A stretch of 43,100 nt of DNA, taken from a virus. A program made the position numbers and the translations under genes. The notes under the pieces are model-generated. The model ran no database searches. It was not told where the DNA came from and saw only the letters and a list, made by a program, of their open reading frames with translations. Shown here piece by piece: positions 30,614-39,132 of the stretch. The stretch spans positions 1 through 43,100 of IMG/VR virus record IMGVR_UViG_3300031952_000038, one strand, 5' to 3'. Position 1 is the stretch's first letter; each line of letters begins with the position of its first letter.

Positions 30614-30739
30614 TTAAGCCCCGCCATAATACCAGTATCTCTGATGTCTTGGATAATCCGCAGGAACTTTATCCCTTCTTGGTATTCCTAAGTCTGTTTT
30701 TGTATCTGCTTTTTCTTCTTTCTTCTTTTCTTTAGCCAT
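30614..30739 (-). CDS. Small charged protein
   Basis: A 41-residue ORF, MAKEKKKEEKADTKTDLGIP, then RRDKVPADYPRHQRYWYYGG. Charged N-terminus, aromatic C-terminus. The ATG follows GGAGG. Function unknown, likely structural accessory. Confidence 0.6.
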   Translation of the reverse strand: MAKEKKKEEKADTKTDLGIPRRDKVPADYPRHQRYWYYGGA

Positions 30740-30741
30740 CA

Positions 30742-31056
30742 TTATTCCTCCGCTTTTATGAACAAATCAATAACTTTTGTTATGTCTTTATTCATGCCCC
30801 AAAAACTTGGAATGTTTTTTTCAATCATTCTCTTTAGTATGGTATAGTCATAGTCTTCTAGTTCTAAGAGGTTGTTTTTCTCTGCTTTATCAAATGCTTC
30901 GCTAAGCCTCTTGAACAAATTGAAGTTATCCAAGCCTCTAGGCATTTCTTCCGGCTTTGTAAAATTAATTAAAGCCTTCAAGACCGTTAATGTGCTATCC
31001 TCAACTTCTCCGTCTTGCAACTTAACAAGCCATCTTAGGATTTTAACCTTTTTCAT
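30742..31056 (-). CDS. Hypothetical helical protein
   Basis: The 104-residue protein MKKVKILRWLVKLQDGEVED... is helical with LEDYDYTILKRMIEKNIPSF and a charged end. It follows the capsid-decoration-like gene. No family recognised. Confidence 0.6.
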   Translation of the reverse strand: MKKVKILRWLVKLQDGEVEDSTLTVLKALINFTKPEEMPRGLDNFNLFKRLSEAFDKAEKNNLLELEDYDYTILKRMIEKNIPSFWGMNKDITKVIDLFIKAEE

Positions 31057-31060
31057 CTTT

Positions 31061-31678
31061 TCAGTTGTGTGTGGTGTCAGCGCACATGATGTAGTAAGGC
31101 GTTGCTCCTATCAAGAACCTTATGGTATGAGTGCTTATGGCTATCGTGTTAGGTGCTAATAAGCTGGTTCCGTCGGGATCTGTTCCTGATATGGTTTGTT
31201 CTGCAAATAGGAATAATGCGTTCATGCTGGTTTGCCCATTAAATACTCCGGCGTCGCTTCCATAATCATGTAGTCCTATGTAAGCCATTCCGCTTCCGCT
31301 CCTCATACCTGTATGAGTTACTGCCGAGTTCAAAGCTAGTATTTGAATACTACAGGGCGGTGCTGTTGTTTGAGCTACTTCTGCTTGAAATTCTGCAACG
31401 CTTATATAACCATTAACGTTCTTGGTTGTTCCCTCAACTACTCTCGCATAGATGGCGTTAGCCCACATTCCGGCGCTTCCTGCGGTTGTTGTGACAACAT
31501 TTAGTCCTACTAATCCTGTGCTTCCTCCCGCGAATGTTCCTGCTGCTGTTATAGTTAGTCCGTGTAGTTCTGCTCCAGTCACCAAACTCCCCACATTCAT
31601 ATCCCATGTATATGGACTCTGGGTGAATGGCGTAGCTGCTACTCCGTTAGTTCCGTATAATCCTCTTGATGATACCAT
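31061..31678 (-). CDS. Capsid decoration/virion surface-like protein
   Basis: 205 residues from the ATG at 31678 (MVSSRGLYGTNGVAATPFTQ), which follows GGAGG; the ORF upstream to 31792 crosses a hairpin and an A/T tract and is untranslated leader. The chain is Gly/Ala/Thr-rich beta (LTITAAGTFAGGSTGLVGLN, VVTTTAGSAGMWANAIYARV). Its VTTTAGSAG segment echoes ETTAGSAGG in the next gene. It probably decorates the head. Confidence 0.6.
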   Translation of the reverse strand: MVSSRGLYGTNGVAATPFTQSPYTWDMNVGSLVTGAELHGLTITAAGTFAGGSTGLVGLNVVTTTAGSAGMWANAIYARVVEGTTKNVNGYISVAEFQAEVAQTTAPPCSIQILALNSAVTHTGMRSGSGMAYIGLHDYGSDAGVFNGQTSMNALFLFAEQTISGTDPDGTSLLAPNTIAISTHTIRFLIGATPYYIMCADTTHN

Positions 31679-31712
31679 CTTATTTTTCCTCCTTTGTTGC
31701 TTTTTCTTTTCT

Positions 31713-31775
31713 GAGGGTCTTCCACCCTCTACCTTGCCATAATTGTAAAGGCAATCCAAAAAAAAAAATAAAAAA
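31713..31775 (-). terminator. Oligo-T terminator and leader hairpin
   Basis: Immediately after the stop at 31782 the minus strand has a T-rich tract (A-run at 31758-31775 on plus), the normal archaeal termination signal. A hairpin GAGGGT/ACCCTC (31713-31729) follows in the leader of the next gene. It likely reduces rather than blocks read-through from the abundant capsid genes. Confidence 0.6.
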
Positions 31776-31781
31776 GTTTTT

Positions 31782-32117
31782 TTAGTATGCAAAGATTATT
31801 GCGTTATGCACGCAAGTAGTCGCTGGTAGCAGAGGAGTTATTGTTAGCACTCCTGCCGTTACGCTGTAAGTCCAACCCGTTTCCGAACCTGTTCCTGCAT
31901 GAACAGCATCTAGGCCTCCCGCGCTTCCTGCTGTTGTCTCCCTGAATACTAGCACTCCCGTGACGTTGTTAGCTCCGTATCTTGTAAGGTCAACAGTCAA
32001 ACTGTCGGTTCCTCCGACAAATGTTGCTGGTAATCTTACTTGGAGTATTTTCACTCCCGTATTCGGAGTTACTTCCTTCACCCATGTTGCCGTATCTTGT
32101 GTAAAAACTACTGCCAT
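31782..32117 (-). CDS. Capsid-associated protein
   Basis: The 111-residue protein MAVVFTQDTATWVKEVTPNT continues as a beta-barrel-like chain (VKILQVRLPATFVGGTDSLT, NVTGVLVFRETTAGSAGG, WTYSVTAGVLTITPLLP). Placed directly after the major capsid gene, it is a candidate decoration or head-stabilising protein. A strong GAGGAGGA site indicates high expression. Confidence 0.65.
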   Translation of the reverse strand: MAVVFTQDTATWVKEVTPNTGVKILQVRLPATFVGGTDSLTVDLTRYGANNVTGVLVFRETTAGSAGGLDAVHAGTGSETGWTYSVTAGVLTITPLLPATTCVHNAIIFAY

Positions 32118-32130
32118 TTTACAGTCCTCC

Positions 32131-33261
32131 TCATGCTCCTATGTCTATGATTACGTGATTGAATTGTGGTGCTTTCACAATTAACACTTCATAGCATTTT
32201 AGCATGAATTTGATGCTGTCATTGGTTTTAGCCAACTCTTCGTAACTAACATCTTGTAAGACTCTCATCTCTATAACGTTAGTGTCTAGGACGAATAGGC
32301 TTCTTCCTGTTGCTGGAACCATAGCTCCTGTTCCTGCTGTCGTGCTAAGGAACCTACTCGCAATTATTGGCAGTCCTTCAAAGCTTACAGTAGTTATTCC
32401 CCAAGCAATAGTCGTAGTGCTGACATATCTTAGTTGGTCCTGGATGAGTGCCTTTATTGCGTCATAGGTTGCGTAGTCACAAACTATTAGGTTTGGTTCT
32501 CCACCACTGGTTCTGCAAGTCCTGACAGCTGTTCTTATATTGCCTATTCCAAGTGCTACTCCAGCCATGTCGGTTCTGTTGCCTGCTGCTCCTCCGAGAG
32601 CTAATCCGCTAGCGTTTGCTCCGCTTATCAAGTTCCATAAGCCGTCGTAACTATCTGCTGCTGGCATCACTGTGCTGTTTACTGGTTCTGTCCATGCTGC
32701 TGTATGGTCTCCAAGAAGTATTGCTGCTTCTTCTAGCCTTTTCAATGCCAAGGTTTTGTTCTTGACTTCAAGACTTAAAGCGTCTACGTATCCCCCGCTT
32801 GCAAGGTATTGTTTACTTGCTGCGAACATTTGACCAGTTACTCTTCCTACGCTGTAAAGGTATCTTAACAATACGCTTCTTCTTACGTAGGTGTCGTTTT
32901 GCTCTGTTAGTGCGCTGTCTTCTGGCAAGAGCTGTGCCGTGCTGATAGCCGTTATCTGGTTGTAATCAGCTGTTTTTCCATAGTTAGTAACTCTTGGAAT
33001 GAGTTCTACTAATGGTGTTGCTCTCCTTGTCAGGTCAACGATTTCCGGGTCAACATAAACAGGAATAAGTACTGGTAAGTTTCCTGCTGCGTATGTGCTT
33101 AGAGTTGTTGTAAGGGCTTTTCTGATTGTGAATCCCCCTTCCATCAATTCTCCTGCTATGCTTTTCCTCATATCATAGTTACTCATGCCGTCACAAGTAA
33201 CCATGTCTTCCGGTAATCCATTGCTCCCGACATAGGCTTTACTAAAATTAATCTGTTCCAT
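32131..33261 (-). CDS. Major capsid protein (HK97 fold)
   Basis: The 376-residue protein has N-arm and E-loop-like regions (TTTLSTYAAGNLPVLIPVYV, DPEIVDLTRRATPLVELIPR), a P-domain helix (KTLALKRLEEAAILLGDHTA) and an A-domain end (SFEGLPIIASRFLSTTAGTG, SLFVLDTNVIEMRVLQDVSY). The gene follows protease and scaffold in canonical order and has a strong GGAGGAATGAA site. No long cleavable delta domain is obvious beyond the first ~30 residues. Confidence 0.88.
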   Translation of the reverse strand: MEQINFSKAYVGSNGLPEDMVTCDGMSNYDMRKSIAGELMEGGFTIRKALTTTLSTYAAGNLPVLIPVYVDPEIVDLTRRATPLVELIPRVTNYGKTADYNQITAISTAQLLPEDSALTEQNDTYVRRSVLLRYLYSVGRVTGQMFAASKQYLASGGYVDALSLEVKNKTLALKRLEEAAILLGDHTAAWTEPVNSTVMPAADSYDGLWNLISGANASGLALGGAAGNRTDMAGVALGIGNIRTAVRTCRTSGGEPNLIVCDYATYDAIKALIQDQLRYVSTTTIAWGITTVSFEGLPIIASRFLSTTAGTGAMVPATGRSLFVLDTNVIEMRVLQDVSYEELAKTNDSIKFMLKCYEVLIVKAPQFNHVIIDIGA

Positions 33262-33274
33262 TTCATTCCTCCAT

Positions 33275-34021
33275 TTATTTTTGCCTATATCTAACTTCTC
33301 CGTCTGCTATCTGCTTAGATATGGATTGTCGCTGAACACTTTCAGGAGCAACGTTTTCGTCTATTGCTTTGTAGAAGCTCTGCTTATAGAACTTCTCTAT
33401 CTTATCCATGTCTTTCAATACATTGTTTAATCTGTCGTTAACAGATTTTTCCAAAGCCGTTATCTTATTGCTGACGGCCTCTCTTATCCCATCAAGTTGC
33501 TTTGACAGGTTAACGAACAAAGGGCTTTTAAGCAAATCAGGCTCTACTGATTTACCCATAGGGGTACTTTGTTCTCTAGCTACACTTATTCCGCTTTGCG
33601 GAACGAATACGTCTTGAGGAGTGCTGGGAACGCTTGCTCCCGGACTCAAAGTTGAATTATCATCAGTAGCACTAGCAGCATCTTCTGATGGACTTTCTGC
33701 TCCTGCTGCTTTCTTTGCTTTCTTCTTCTTTTTCTTATCATCATCTTCTTCGTCTACTTCTTCCATAGCCTTCTCTTCAGGCTTTTCTTCCGGAAGTTCT
33801 TTATTACATTTATCATCTTCTTCAGGCTTGTCTTCTGCTTTAAGTTTTACTTTCTCGGTCATATTATTCTCCTCCTTATTATTCAAAGATTTTTTTATCT
33901 GAGCCAAAGGGTCGTTTCCCATGGCTTCTGGACTCATAAAAGTGGTGTTGGGAAGTTCGTTTTCTGCTTTCATCTTAACGTATTTGGAATTGCTTCTTGG
34001 TTTTATAAAGTCGTCAGGCAT
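33275..34021 (-). CDS. Scaffold-like protein
   Basis: About 248 residues from the ATG at 34021. The protein is very acidic/basic (EDDDKKKKKKAKKAAG), then a coiled coil (LSKQLDGIREAVSNKITALE, NDRLNNVLKDMDKIEKF) and a basic end, the usual design of capsid scaffolds. A second ATG at 33862 (MTEKVKLKAED) has a much better ribosome site (GGAGGAGAATAAT), suggesting a shorter product from the same frame. Confidence 0.72.
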   Translation of the reverse strand: MPDDFIKPRSNSKYVKMKAENELPNTTFMSPEAMGNDPLAQIKKSLNNKEENNMTEKVKLKAEDKPEEDDKCNKELPEEKPEEKAMEEVDEEDDDKKKKKKAKKAAGAESPSEDAASATDDNSTLSPGASVPSTPQDVFVPQSGISVAREQSTPMGKSVEPDLLKSPLFVNLSKQLDGIREAVSNKITALEKSVNDRLNNVLKDMDKIEKFYKQSFYKAIDENVAPESVQRQSISKQIADGEVRYRQK

Positions 34022-34587
34022 AATGGGCACACTCCTTTATTTGTTTCTGTATAACAATTAATACAAGATTCTTCAGAACCCTGTAGAGATAATTTTGCGC
34101 TCTTAGCTATAGCTTGAGGAATAGTCAAGAAACTGTCTGCGTTACTAGGAATTCCGACAACGGAAATTTCGTAAATCTTTACTTTATCCAATACCTTTAT
34201 CTTCTTCCCAAGGCTTCTATCGTATTCCCAGCTGAATCCCGTAACGTTACCTCCAACGCTAAGACCGAGTTTAATTCCCTTCTTGAGCTTATTCAATAGC
34301 ATGGGAACTTTAGGATTAGTAATGGCATCATCCAAGATTATTCCTACTTGAACGCTGTTATTAATTAGTTCTGCTTGATTGATTACTCCCAGAGTGTTTT
34401 CCCATCCGTGCTCGTGATTGCCGAAAAGGTTTACTCCAGTCTTTTTTATGTCGTTAACCATTGATTGTAAAGCTTCATCGCTCATCTTCTCATCATCCCT
34501 ATCAACGTTTGTAGTGCTGGCTATTCCCGTAAGATTATTAGAATTTATATCCTTTTGTAAAGGAATAATTATGTTAAAACTGTTCAT
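34003..34587 (-). CDS. Prohead maturation protease with C-terminal zinc ribbon
   Basis: The 194-residue protein is a U35/HK97-type prohead protease: FGNHEHGWENTLGVI (His58/His60), LGLSVGG with the nucleophile Ser110, and KVKIYEISVVGIPSNADSFL. It cleaves scaffold and capsid during maturation. After the protease fold comes CINC (175-178) and CPLC (187-190), a compact zinc ribbon not normally present. It may tether the protease to DNA or scaffold. A likely leaderless promoter lies just upstream. Confidence 0.88.
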   Translation of the reverse strand: MNSFNIIIPLQKDINSNNLTGIASTTNVDRDDEKMSDEALQSMVNDIKKTGVNLFGNHEHGWENTLGVINQAELINNSVQVGIILDDAITNPKVPMLLNKLKKGIKLGLSVGGNVTGFSWEYDRSLGKKIKVLDKVKIYEISVVGIPSNADSFLTIPQAIAKSAKLSLQGSEESCINCYTETNKGVCPLCLTTL

Positions 34588-34608
34588 AAGAAAGAGTATT
34601 ATGATGTC

Positions 34609-34627
34609 TTTGTTATTTAAGCTTTAC
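34609..34627 (-). promoter_or_regulatory. Probable promoter for the protease-scaffold-capsid unit
   Basis: The minus strand reads GTAAAGCTTAAATAACAAAG, with a TATA-like CTTAAATAA about 30 bases before the protease ATG. Transcription starting ~25 bases downstream would give an almost leaderless mRNA; no Shine-Dalgarno is seen. The same AAATAACAAA string recurs near 39243. Confidence 0.45.
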
Positions 34628-34656
34628 TATTTTTGTGTAATCTAGTAGGGTTTATC

Positions 34657-34875
34657 CTATTTCCTTAGGGCATAAACCTTCACTCTGTTACCCAAAGCCT
34701 CCACTTCTCCAAAGCTATTAATCACTTTGACAAAGCTTCTGAAACTCTTAACGTGCTCCTCTCGCAGAATTGTAGGGTCTTTGTTTCTTATATGATTATA
34801 CAGAGCATTAGCTTTAAGAGTTGATTGGCTTAGTTCAAGTATTATTAACTTGTTCAATTTCTCTCTTTTGTGCAA
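34657..34875 (-). CDS. Small winged-helix-like protein
   Basis: The 72-residue protein starts MHKREKLNKLIILELSQSTL and contains KANALYNHIRNKDPTILREE then SFGEVEALGNRVKVYALRK. The helix-helix-wing pattern suggests a small DNA-binding regulator, unusual between portal and protease genes. No specific family. Confidence 0.6.
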   Translation of the reverse strand: MHKREKLNKLIILELSQSTLKANALYNHIRNKDPTILREEHVKSFRSFVKVINSFGEVEALGNRVKVYALRK

Positions 34876-34876
34876 A

Positions 34877-34969
34877 TTAACCTCTTTTCTTGAGAATATC
34901 TTTTATCTGTTTCAGTTCTTCAAGAATCTGAATAAGAATCATCGTATCCGCTTGTTTGTTAAATCTCAT
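34877..34969 (-). CDS. Mini-protein, 30 residues
   Basis: The ORF MRFNKQADTMILIQILEELK ends KDILKKRG. Its ATG overlaps the end of the portal gene and GAGGTTAATTTG in its last codons is followed by the next gene. Probably a coupling ORF with a coiled-coil peptide. Confidence 0.4.
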   Translation of the reverse strand: MRFNKQADTMILIQILEELKQIKDILKKRG

Positions 34970-37900
34970 GGTATTCCGCAGTCGTGCATCTACAATTTAC
35001 GTGTATTGGAATCATTCCTCTAGCTTCTTTAATGCTGAAGATTTTTCCATCATGTTCCTTACAAGTTTTACATAATCTTCCATCTTCAGGAGCCGATATG
35101 AATTCTACTTTATCTCCTCCCTCTTCTTCTATACGCATAAGGTTTCCTTCATTAGCCAATCTTATTATCTCGGTTCTAGCTATTAACTTGCTTCTTTCCT
35201 TATCATGAATTACTTTGTCTATCCTGCTTGCTATGTATGTTATGTTGCTATCTTGAGTGAAACTGGTGCTTAGTATGTTTCTTATCATATCAATCTGCTT
35301 CTGAGTTAGGTCTGATAGGTAGTCTTTTAAAAGGTTTCTGTAACTATTGCTGTTTGCGTAATCTAGGACGAATGGGAAGCTTTTGCTTACGTCAAATCCT
35401 GCAAAAGCTTTCACGTTCATGTCATCATCGTTGCTTTTATCAAAATCATAATTCTTAGGCTTCAATTCGGGAAGACTTATTGGGTCGCTTATGTTGTATT
35501 GTTCTAGTGCGTTGCTCATGGCCTCCATGAGAGGCGCTGATAGTAATTCTTCGCTTTTGAATCTTGCTCCGCAAGCCGTGCATCTTATGTCTTCGGGCAT
35601 TTGCTCCATACTATTAAGGTATGTTAGGCTTGGTTGTCCGCAAATAGGGCAATGAATCTCATCCTTGTTACTATCGCTTTGCTGTATTATTCCTCCGTGT
35701 CCTAAGATGTTGGGGTTGGTGTCTGTATAAGGTTTTGGTTGAGAAGTCCATGGTTTAGGATTTTGTGGCTGAGAATCTGCTCCGCTTGGTCTTCTAGGCA
35801 TGCTTATTGGTTGGTCGTGATAGTATTGTCCATCATCAACACCTTTTTTAATTAAAGAATTATACCACTCTGTTGCGGTCTCTGCAGATAAGATGTCCCC
35901 CTTTTTATAATATTGGATCTGCCTCGCCACCACATAATCAACCAGGCTAATCTCACCCTTTGCAGGATCCTTCTTGAGGTACTCTTCATAATTCTGGTCA
36001 TCCACTTTGCTTTGGCCCATCTCATCTCTGGTTGGGGCCTTATTGTCTGCTGGCTTTGCAGAACTTGCTCCAATTTGCTCATGCACTGCCTCATCCTTGC
36101 TCTGGCCTGGTTTGATAGGGATGTGCTTTCCACCCACCGTGATCCATTGAACATCAGAATTAGCTCCTTTTAAAGCTGTGTTATCTTTTTTTTTTGATTC
36201 CTCAATGTAAGTTTCAAGTTCCTTCTTCTGCTCAGCAGCCATCCGCTTTACATCTTCAGAATTATCGGCTTCTAATACCGCGACAAGTTTTTTGTGTTCT
36301 CTAATCAAGTCCTCATACTTCATCTTCTTATAATCCTTTAAACCCTTCTCGCTCTTAGGCTTATCACCTTTACTCTCAGATGATTCTCTTTCTTCTTTCT
36401 GGTTAGGGGCTTGACTTTCTTCCTCATCACTCATTCCCTCACTATTTCCTTGCATCATCCTATTAGCAAGACTATTGCTTACGTCTCCTCCACTAATAGG
36501 TTCTAATCCTAGTTCTTCTCTTATCTCGTTTATCGTTTTTATTCCCATGGTTAGTTCAAGATTCCAGTTCTCAAGTCTCATCTTCTTCTCTGCCGGATCA
36601 TCATAAATGAATTGGAATTCTATGCCTTCAAATCCGAATTCCGGTATTATTCCTTTATTAATATAGGCTTCAAGTAACTTTAGAAATGGCCTTATACTCT
36701 TCCGCTTTACTAGTTCGCTTTGAGTAGCGCTAGTGGCCCTGTTTAGGTCATCAGTTATTCCTAGTTCATTAGGACTAAGACCGAAAGAAGATATTACTAT
36801 GTTAAAGTACCATTTCTGAGTCTCCAAGAATTCTAGTTCTTTCTGGCTAACGCTGAATGGTTGCCATTTCAAGTCTTTATTGACTACTGCTACTTTGTGT
36901 GGTTGGGCGCGGAATTCGTTATTCCAGTAATTCATGAAATCCTTTATTTCTGTCTCGTTAGTCTCAAGCAAACTTAATATACCGTCAGGAATGGTTGTTT
37001 CTTCAAAGAATCGCTTATTATAAAGAGTAGAATAATGTAAGCTTTTTATAATATCAAGTATGCTCTGAACACGACTGTATCCGTAGCAACTCATGCTTCT
37101 AGGATGCTCAGAGAGATAAACTATTTCTTCATCATTAAACCACATAGGATGAGCAGGAATCTGATAAGAATTATGAGTTATGATTCCATTAGCACTAAAA
37201 CAATGCACATCCGCAACATGAATATTGTAAACAATATCGGTTTTTAATTTCTTCGTGATTAGTTGTATTGGTACAAGAAATTGTGTTTCAAGCAATTGCA
37301 CCAACCCATTTCTTCCAAGGTTTTTATGAATCGTATTGAATGAAAGCTTGTCTAAATATTCCTGTGCTTTGATAGTTATTATCCAGAAACCATTGCTTTT
37401 TATAATTCTGCCTTTGAACTCGTGCTCTTTTCCTTTTGTGAAAGAAATACTGCAATATGCTCCTTGTCTCAAAAGCAAAGTTCTTAATTGCCACGCTAAA
37501 TTTCTGCTTACGGTCACGAATCCCATCTGCTTATCACTTTGGTAACCATCACCTTTATTGAAACTATTTAAAAGACAAGCCTGTTTTTCTTTTGGCAATT
37601 GCATTATCCATGCTGGTAATTTCTTGTGCTTCGCACCTTTACCAAAATAACGAGTGAATAATGAGGATATAACTTTACTAAAGAATCTGACGTGTAATAC
37701 ATTATCCTGCTGCATTCTTGAATCAGTTAATCCGAAAATGTTTCGCATGAGATAGCATATTTTATCTGCATATTCCTCTTCCAATATTGAAAGCGTAAAA
37801 TCAATCACGTTTCCTTTACTAACATAACCCTCTGCGAGAAACCACCCAGCAAGTTCCAAAAATTCGTTATCCACTTTTATTTGGTCTGGAAGATTATAAC

Positions 37901-38687
37901 ATTTAGGTAATGCTTTTCTAGTTATCCACTTCCTAATCATTGGTTGACGTTTACCATACCTTTTTATATGCAACTTATCAGCAATTTCCCAAGGCAACAA
38001 GCCTTGTTTAGATAACTTAATCGCTTCATTATATGTTGTTTTCCAATAGAATTCCTTACTACTCCTATCATACACTTCAAGCCACGCTAAATCTTGAGTA
38101 TCCATTGGTGTTTGAGAAATAAGCACGTCATCATCAGTCAATTCTCCAGCATTAATCCATTCTTCAGACCCATCTTCATTCTTAACTAAGAACGGATGTT
38201 CTTTTGTGCAAGTAATTTCGGGAACGCCTTGCGCTTTCAGAGTAACAAATTCGCCACTATATTCCCTTTTGTAATTATCAAGAACGGCGTGATATTTGCC
38301 ATCATTACCCAATACAAAGTCTTTAGTGGTTATTTCATCAGCGTTTTTAAATCCTGAACGTGTATCTATGATATTCTCTTTCGTAAGACAATATTGCCAG
38401 TATCCTTTATTGAATCCGAACTTATCAATCTCCTTCAAAAAACTAGCTCCGTCTCTGCAATAAATTTCTGTCATGGTTCTTTGACCAAAAGGCTTTAATA
38501 TAGGAGCTCCACTTTTAGGTTCTATCTCGTTGAAATCGTAGCTGTTAATATCAAAGACCTTAACCAAGACTCCAGCATCTATTTCAAGAATATCTTTTAA
38601 ACAGGCACGTATTAGTTGAGCGAAGCTTTCATGATTATGATTAGGATACTTCAAGAAATCTTTGACTATTTTGATGTTGTCGGCCAC
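34959..38687 (-). CDS. Portal - Mu-F-like head morphogenesis fusion, intein-containing
   Basis: The open frame is 1242 residues. Extein portal sequence lies before residue 100 and from 507 to ~780 (e.g. DEEIVYLSEHPRSMSCYGYS, SSFGLSPNELGITDDLNRAT). An acidic linker, a QWITVGGKHIPIKPGQ segment, a zinc ribbon (CPICG...CTACG, about 1012-1040) and a Mu-F-type domain (ARTEIIRLANEGN; RLCKTCKEHDG; PIHVNCRCT) follow. The portal forms the DNA channel. The frame begins at a GTG, but portal-like sequence continues upstream across in-frame TAA codons (see 38688-38966). Confidence 0.85.
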   Translation of the reverse strand: MADNIKIVKDFLKYPNHNHESFAQLIRACLKDILEIDAGVLVKVFDINSYDFNEIEPKSGAPILKPFGQRTMTEIYCRDGASFLKEIDKFGFNKGYWQYCLTKENIIDTRSGFKNADEITTKDFVLGNDGKYHAVLDNYKREYSGEFVTLKAQGVPEITCTKEHPFLVKNEDGSEEWINAGELTDDDVLISQTPMDTQDLAWLEVYDRSSKEFYWKTTYNEAIKLSKQGLLPWEIADKLHIKRYGKRQPMIRKWITRKALPKCYNLPDQIKVDNEFLELAGWFLAEGYVSKGNVIDFTLSILEEEYADKICYLMRNIFGLTDSRMQQDNVLHVRFFSKVISSLFTRYFGKGAKHKKLPAWIMQLPKEKQACLLNSFNKGDGYQSDKQMGFVTVSRNLAWQLRTLLLRQGAYCSISFTKGKEHEFKGRIIKSNGFWIITIKAQEYLDKLSFNTIHKNLGRNGLVQLLETQFLVPIQLITKKLKTDIVYNIHVADVHCFSANGIITHNSYQIPAHPMWFNDEEIVYLSEHPRSMSCYGYSRVQSILDIIKSLHYSTLYNKRFFEETTIPDGILSLLETNETEIKDFMNYWNNEFRAQPHKVAVVNKDLKWQPFSVSQKELEFLETQKWYFNIVISSFGLSPNELGITDDLNRATSATQSELVKRKSIRPFLKLLEAYINKGIIPEFGFEGIEFQFIYDDPAEKKMRLENWNLELTMGIKTINEIREELGLEPISGGDVSNSLANRMMQGNSEGMSDEEESQAPNQKEERESSESKGDKPKSEKGLKDYKKMKYEDLIREHKKLVAVLEADNSEDVKRMAAEQKKELETYIEESKKKDNTALKGANSDVQWITVGGKHIPIKPGQSKDEAVHEQIGASSAKPADNKAPTRDEMGQSKVDDQNYEEYLKKDPAKGEISLVDYVVARQIQYYKKGDILSAETATEWYNSLIKKGVDDGQYYHDQPISMPRRPSGADSQPQNPKPWTSQPKPYTDTNPNILGHGGIIQQSDSNKDEIHCPICGQPSLTYLNSMEQMPEDIRCTACGARFKSEELLSAPLMEAMSNALEQYNISDPISLPELKPKNYDFDKSNDDDMNVKAFAGFDVSKSFPFVLDYANSNSYRNLLKDYLSDLTQKQIDMIRNILSTSFTQDSNITYIASRIDKVIHDKERSKLIARTEIIRLANEGNLMRIEEEGGDKVEFISAPEDGRLCKTCKEHDGKIFSIKEARGMIPIHVNCRCTTAEYHEI
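37170..38390 (-). mobile_element. Intein with LAGLIDADG endonuclease in the portal
   Basis: Residues 100-506 (407 aa) form an intein. Block A begins with Cys100 (CLTKENIIDTRSG), block B is CTKEHPFLV, the endonuclease blocks are LAGWFLAEGYVS (279-290) and LLNSFNKGDGYQ (372-383), and the end is VHCFSANGIITHN followed by Ser507. All splicing residues (Cys1, TxxH, His-Asn, Ser+1) are present, so splicing should restore YWQY-SYQIP. The DOD endonuclease would home into intein-free portal genes. Confidence 0.92.
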
Positions 38688-38966
38688 CCATTCATATTCA
38701 TATTCATCACTTGCTACTACATCCCAATCAAGACTGCTTATCTCGTCAACAATTGTCTTTACGCAAGCAGTAACCCAGAAAGATTGGCTGAACTGCCGAA
38801 GCTCGTTTCTTGATTTTAGTAAATCATTAATGACTTAACTAAATGTATCAACACGCCTCGGCTGCCCTTTTATCGTCGGTAAGCATTTAACTTATCCGAA
38901 ACTGATAGGCTGCCAAAAGTATTCTGTTAATACTGCTTTTCGTCCCTCACCACTGACCCACGGCAA
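38688..38966 (-). pseudogene. Portal N-terminal coding region interrupted by in-frame TAA codons
   Basis: In the portal frame the sequence upstream of the GTG start reads as convincing portal N-terminus: LPWVSGEGRKAVLTEYFWQP, ISFG-TAA-VKCLPTIKGQPRRVDTFS-TAA-VINDLLK, then SRNELRQFSQSFWVTACVKT and IVDEISSLDWDV. The two TAA codons are at 38892-38894 and 38835-38837. No ATG or SD suits a downstream start. Sequencing/assembly substitution, read-through, or real inactivation are all possible; both could be CAA-to-TAA changes. Confidence 0.65.
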
Positions 38967-39132
38967 TTTGGTTTATCATTAATGATAAATTTCCAGTCTG
39001 TGTCCAGTAGTTACCAGAGACGATACCAGTAAATGCGTTAATGTCTTTTTTTACACTTTGTAGTTGACGGACTTCACTTCTCAAGCGACTTATTTCTTTC
39101 TTCACACTCGCTTGAATTTTGTCCTTCTTCAT
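38947..39132 (-). CDS. Small coiled-coil protein upstream of portal
   Basis: 61 residues from the ATG at 39132, which follows GGAGGT by 6 nt: MKKDKIQASVKKEISRLRSE, then VRQLQSVKKDINAFTG and an exposed SGNYWTQTGNLSLMINQIAV. Helical N-half. Its end overlaps the portal-like frame. Function unknown. Confidence 0.6.
   Translation of the reverse strand: MKKDKIQASVKKEISRLRSEVRQLQSVKKDINAFTGIVSGNYWTQTGNLSLMINQIAVGQW

Noticed and set aside
31679-31792. N-terminal extension of the 31061 gene
   Set aside because: It runs through an A/T terminator tract and a hairpin, while the ATG at 31678 has a GGAGG site at proper distance.
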